From CAMLIZ01 sp040758375 (lineage in GTDB: Bacteria > Pseudomonadota > Gammaproteobacteria > Burkholderiales > Burkholderiaceae_C), in assembly GCA_040758375.1 (NCBI GenBank), contig JBFLWE010000014.1:1-64000 (forward strand): a stretch of 64,000 bases of DNA, written 5' to 3'. The notes beneath the pieces were generated by a model. That model was not told the DNA's origin and did not search any database. It saw nothing but the letters and a program-made list of their open reading frames with translations. Positions 63,473-64,000 of the stretch are shown piece after piece. The number at the start of each line of letters is the position of its first letter. Positions within the stretch are counted from its first letter, which is position 1. The position numbers were made by a program, and so were the translations under genes.

Positions 63473-63540
63473 ACATACCGCAGGACCGCTCCGAACACCC
63501 TGCGCCAGCCCATGGCGCGCCGCTGCGTCTTTCGGTATGT
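63473..63540. promoter_or_regulatory. Long-spaced inverted repeat before the FeeM-like gene
   Basis: ACATACCG (63473-63480) and CGGTATGT (63533-63540) are exact complements 52 bases apart, 51 bases before the ATG of the acyltransferase gene. They could be paired regulator sites. A small hairpin (GCGGCC-CCGA-GGCCGC) follows at 63548-63563 in the leader. Confidence 0.4.
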
Positions 63541-63590
63541 TCTCGCTGCGGCCCCGAGGCCGCGTCTTTCGACTAACACAAGGGAAGGTC

Positions 63591-64000
63591 ATGACCACTT
63601 CCACGTTGGGATTCACCGTCAGCCTGGCCTGCGACGAGGCCGACCTGGCCGATGCCAGGCACGTGCGCGTCGCCGGCTACGGCCATCACGGCATGGGCGA
63701 GGCGCTGCGCGCGCCGGACGAGGTGGACTATCTGCCGGAGTCAGCGGTGTTCATCGCCCGCGACAAGGCCACCGGCCAAGCGGTGGGCACGGTGCGCGTG
63801 CAGCGGCGCGGACGCCGGCGCTTGCTGCTGGAAGAGTGCATCGCGCTGCCGCCGGAGATCGGCGAGGACCATTGCGCCGAGATCGCGCGCCTGGCCGCGA
63901 TACCGGGTGCCGATCCGCTGGTGAAGGTGACGCTGATGAAGGCCACCTTCCTCGAATGCCTGGCCGGCCAGGTGCAGTGGATGGTGATCGGCGCACGCTC
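63591..64000 (+). CDS. FeeM-like N-acyl amino acid synthase or related GNAT acyltransferase (3' end outside window)
   Basis: The frame opens at ATG 63591 after AAGGGAAGG and runs to the right edge for 136 codons without a stop. The pattern RHVRVAGYGHHGMGEAL, FIARDKATGQAVGTVRVQ, LEECIALPP and EIARLAAIPGADPLVK matches the FeeM/acyl-homoserine-lactone synthase-like catalytic core, which uses acyl carrier protein- or CoA-bound fatty acids to acylate amino acids or similar. The C-terminus is missing. The product, whether signal or membrane lipid, is unknown. Confidence 0.72.
   Translation, partial: MTTSTLGFTVSLACDEADLADARHVRVAGYGHHGMGEALRAPDEVDYLPESAVFIARDKATGQAVGTVRVQRRGRRRLLLEECIALPPEIGEDHCAEIARLAAIPGADPLVKVTLMKATFLECLAGQVQWMVIGAR

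Overview
The window is a high-GC chromosomal segment from a betaproteobacterium of the order Burkholderiales, most like the Rubrivivax/Leptothrix/Comamonadaceae group. The grounds are the dsbA-lptA-lptB-rpoN order, a three-gene transhydrogenase operon, a CheD-type chemotaxis cluster without cheZ, and a GC-rich palindromic spacer before rpoN. Genus cannot be fixed from the sequence alone. No rRNA, tRNA, CRISPR array, insertion sequence or phage gene was seen. No gene-free gap reaches 300 bases; the largest are 45864-46148 and 60664-60944.

Layout. 1-5800: DUF4382 lipoprotein, malate synthase A with a haloacid dehalogenase upstream, a LysR regulator, and DUF2214 and DUF3617 proteins. 5797-8981: a nitric-oxide detoxification unit (DUF2249 protein, quinol NO reductase, NsrR) with a readable Fnr/Dnr-type box and an NsrR-type box. 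9001-28893: about 20 kb of signal transduction, all on the minus strand: a PsiF-like protein, a Ser/Thr kinase with a cyclic-nucleotide-type domain, cheB-cheD-cheR-MCP-cheW-MCP-cheA-STAS-cheY-MCP, a MASE3/PAS hybrid kinase, an HD-GYP response regulator and a NarL-type two-component pair.

29020-43467: housekeeping genes: argS-SPOR protein, dsbA, lptA-lptB-rpoN and an RlmL-like methyltransferase on the plus strand; then MFS transporter-rsmE, an acyl-CoA ligase and pntAA-panD-pntAB-pntB on the minus strand. 43600-51244: small regulators and enzymes (Nudix, MerR, hotdog proteins, PBP7-like peptidase, pepP, mnmA, TetR with a clear operator, DUF72). 51291-56091: a phospholipase D-type cardiolipin synthase, then UDP-galactopyranose mutase overlapping an unusual glycosidase/RmlD-like fusion. 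56099-64000: DUF4142 protein, thioredoxin-like protein, OmpR-type regulator, TonB-dependent receptor, histidine phosphatase, peptide-type ABC binding protein, a small helical protein, and an acyltransferase of FeeM type cut by the window edge.

Many genes are joined by 4-base ATGA or GTGA overlaps, which suggests translational coupling in cheD-cheR-cheB, MCP-cheR, STAS-cheA, pntAA-panD, pntAB-pntB, rpoN-methyltransferase, argS-SPOR, merR-hotdog and glf-fusion. Several unlinked genes (LysR, the MCP that heads the chemotaxis cluster, argS, merR, pepP, mnmA) have a -10-like hexamer 6-8 bases before the ATG and no Shine-Dalgarno sequence, a pattern that predicts leaderless mRNAs. The points most worth following are the glf-coupled fusion enzyme, the CheA with a GspE/MshE-like insert, panD inside the transhydrogenase operon, and the two neighbouring MCP genes that share about 380 identical bases.
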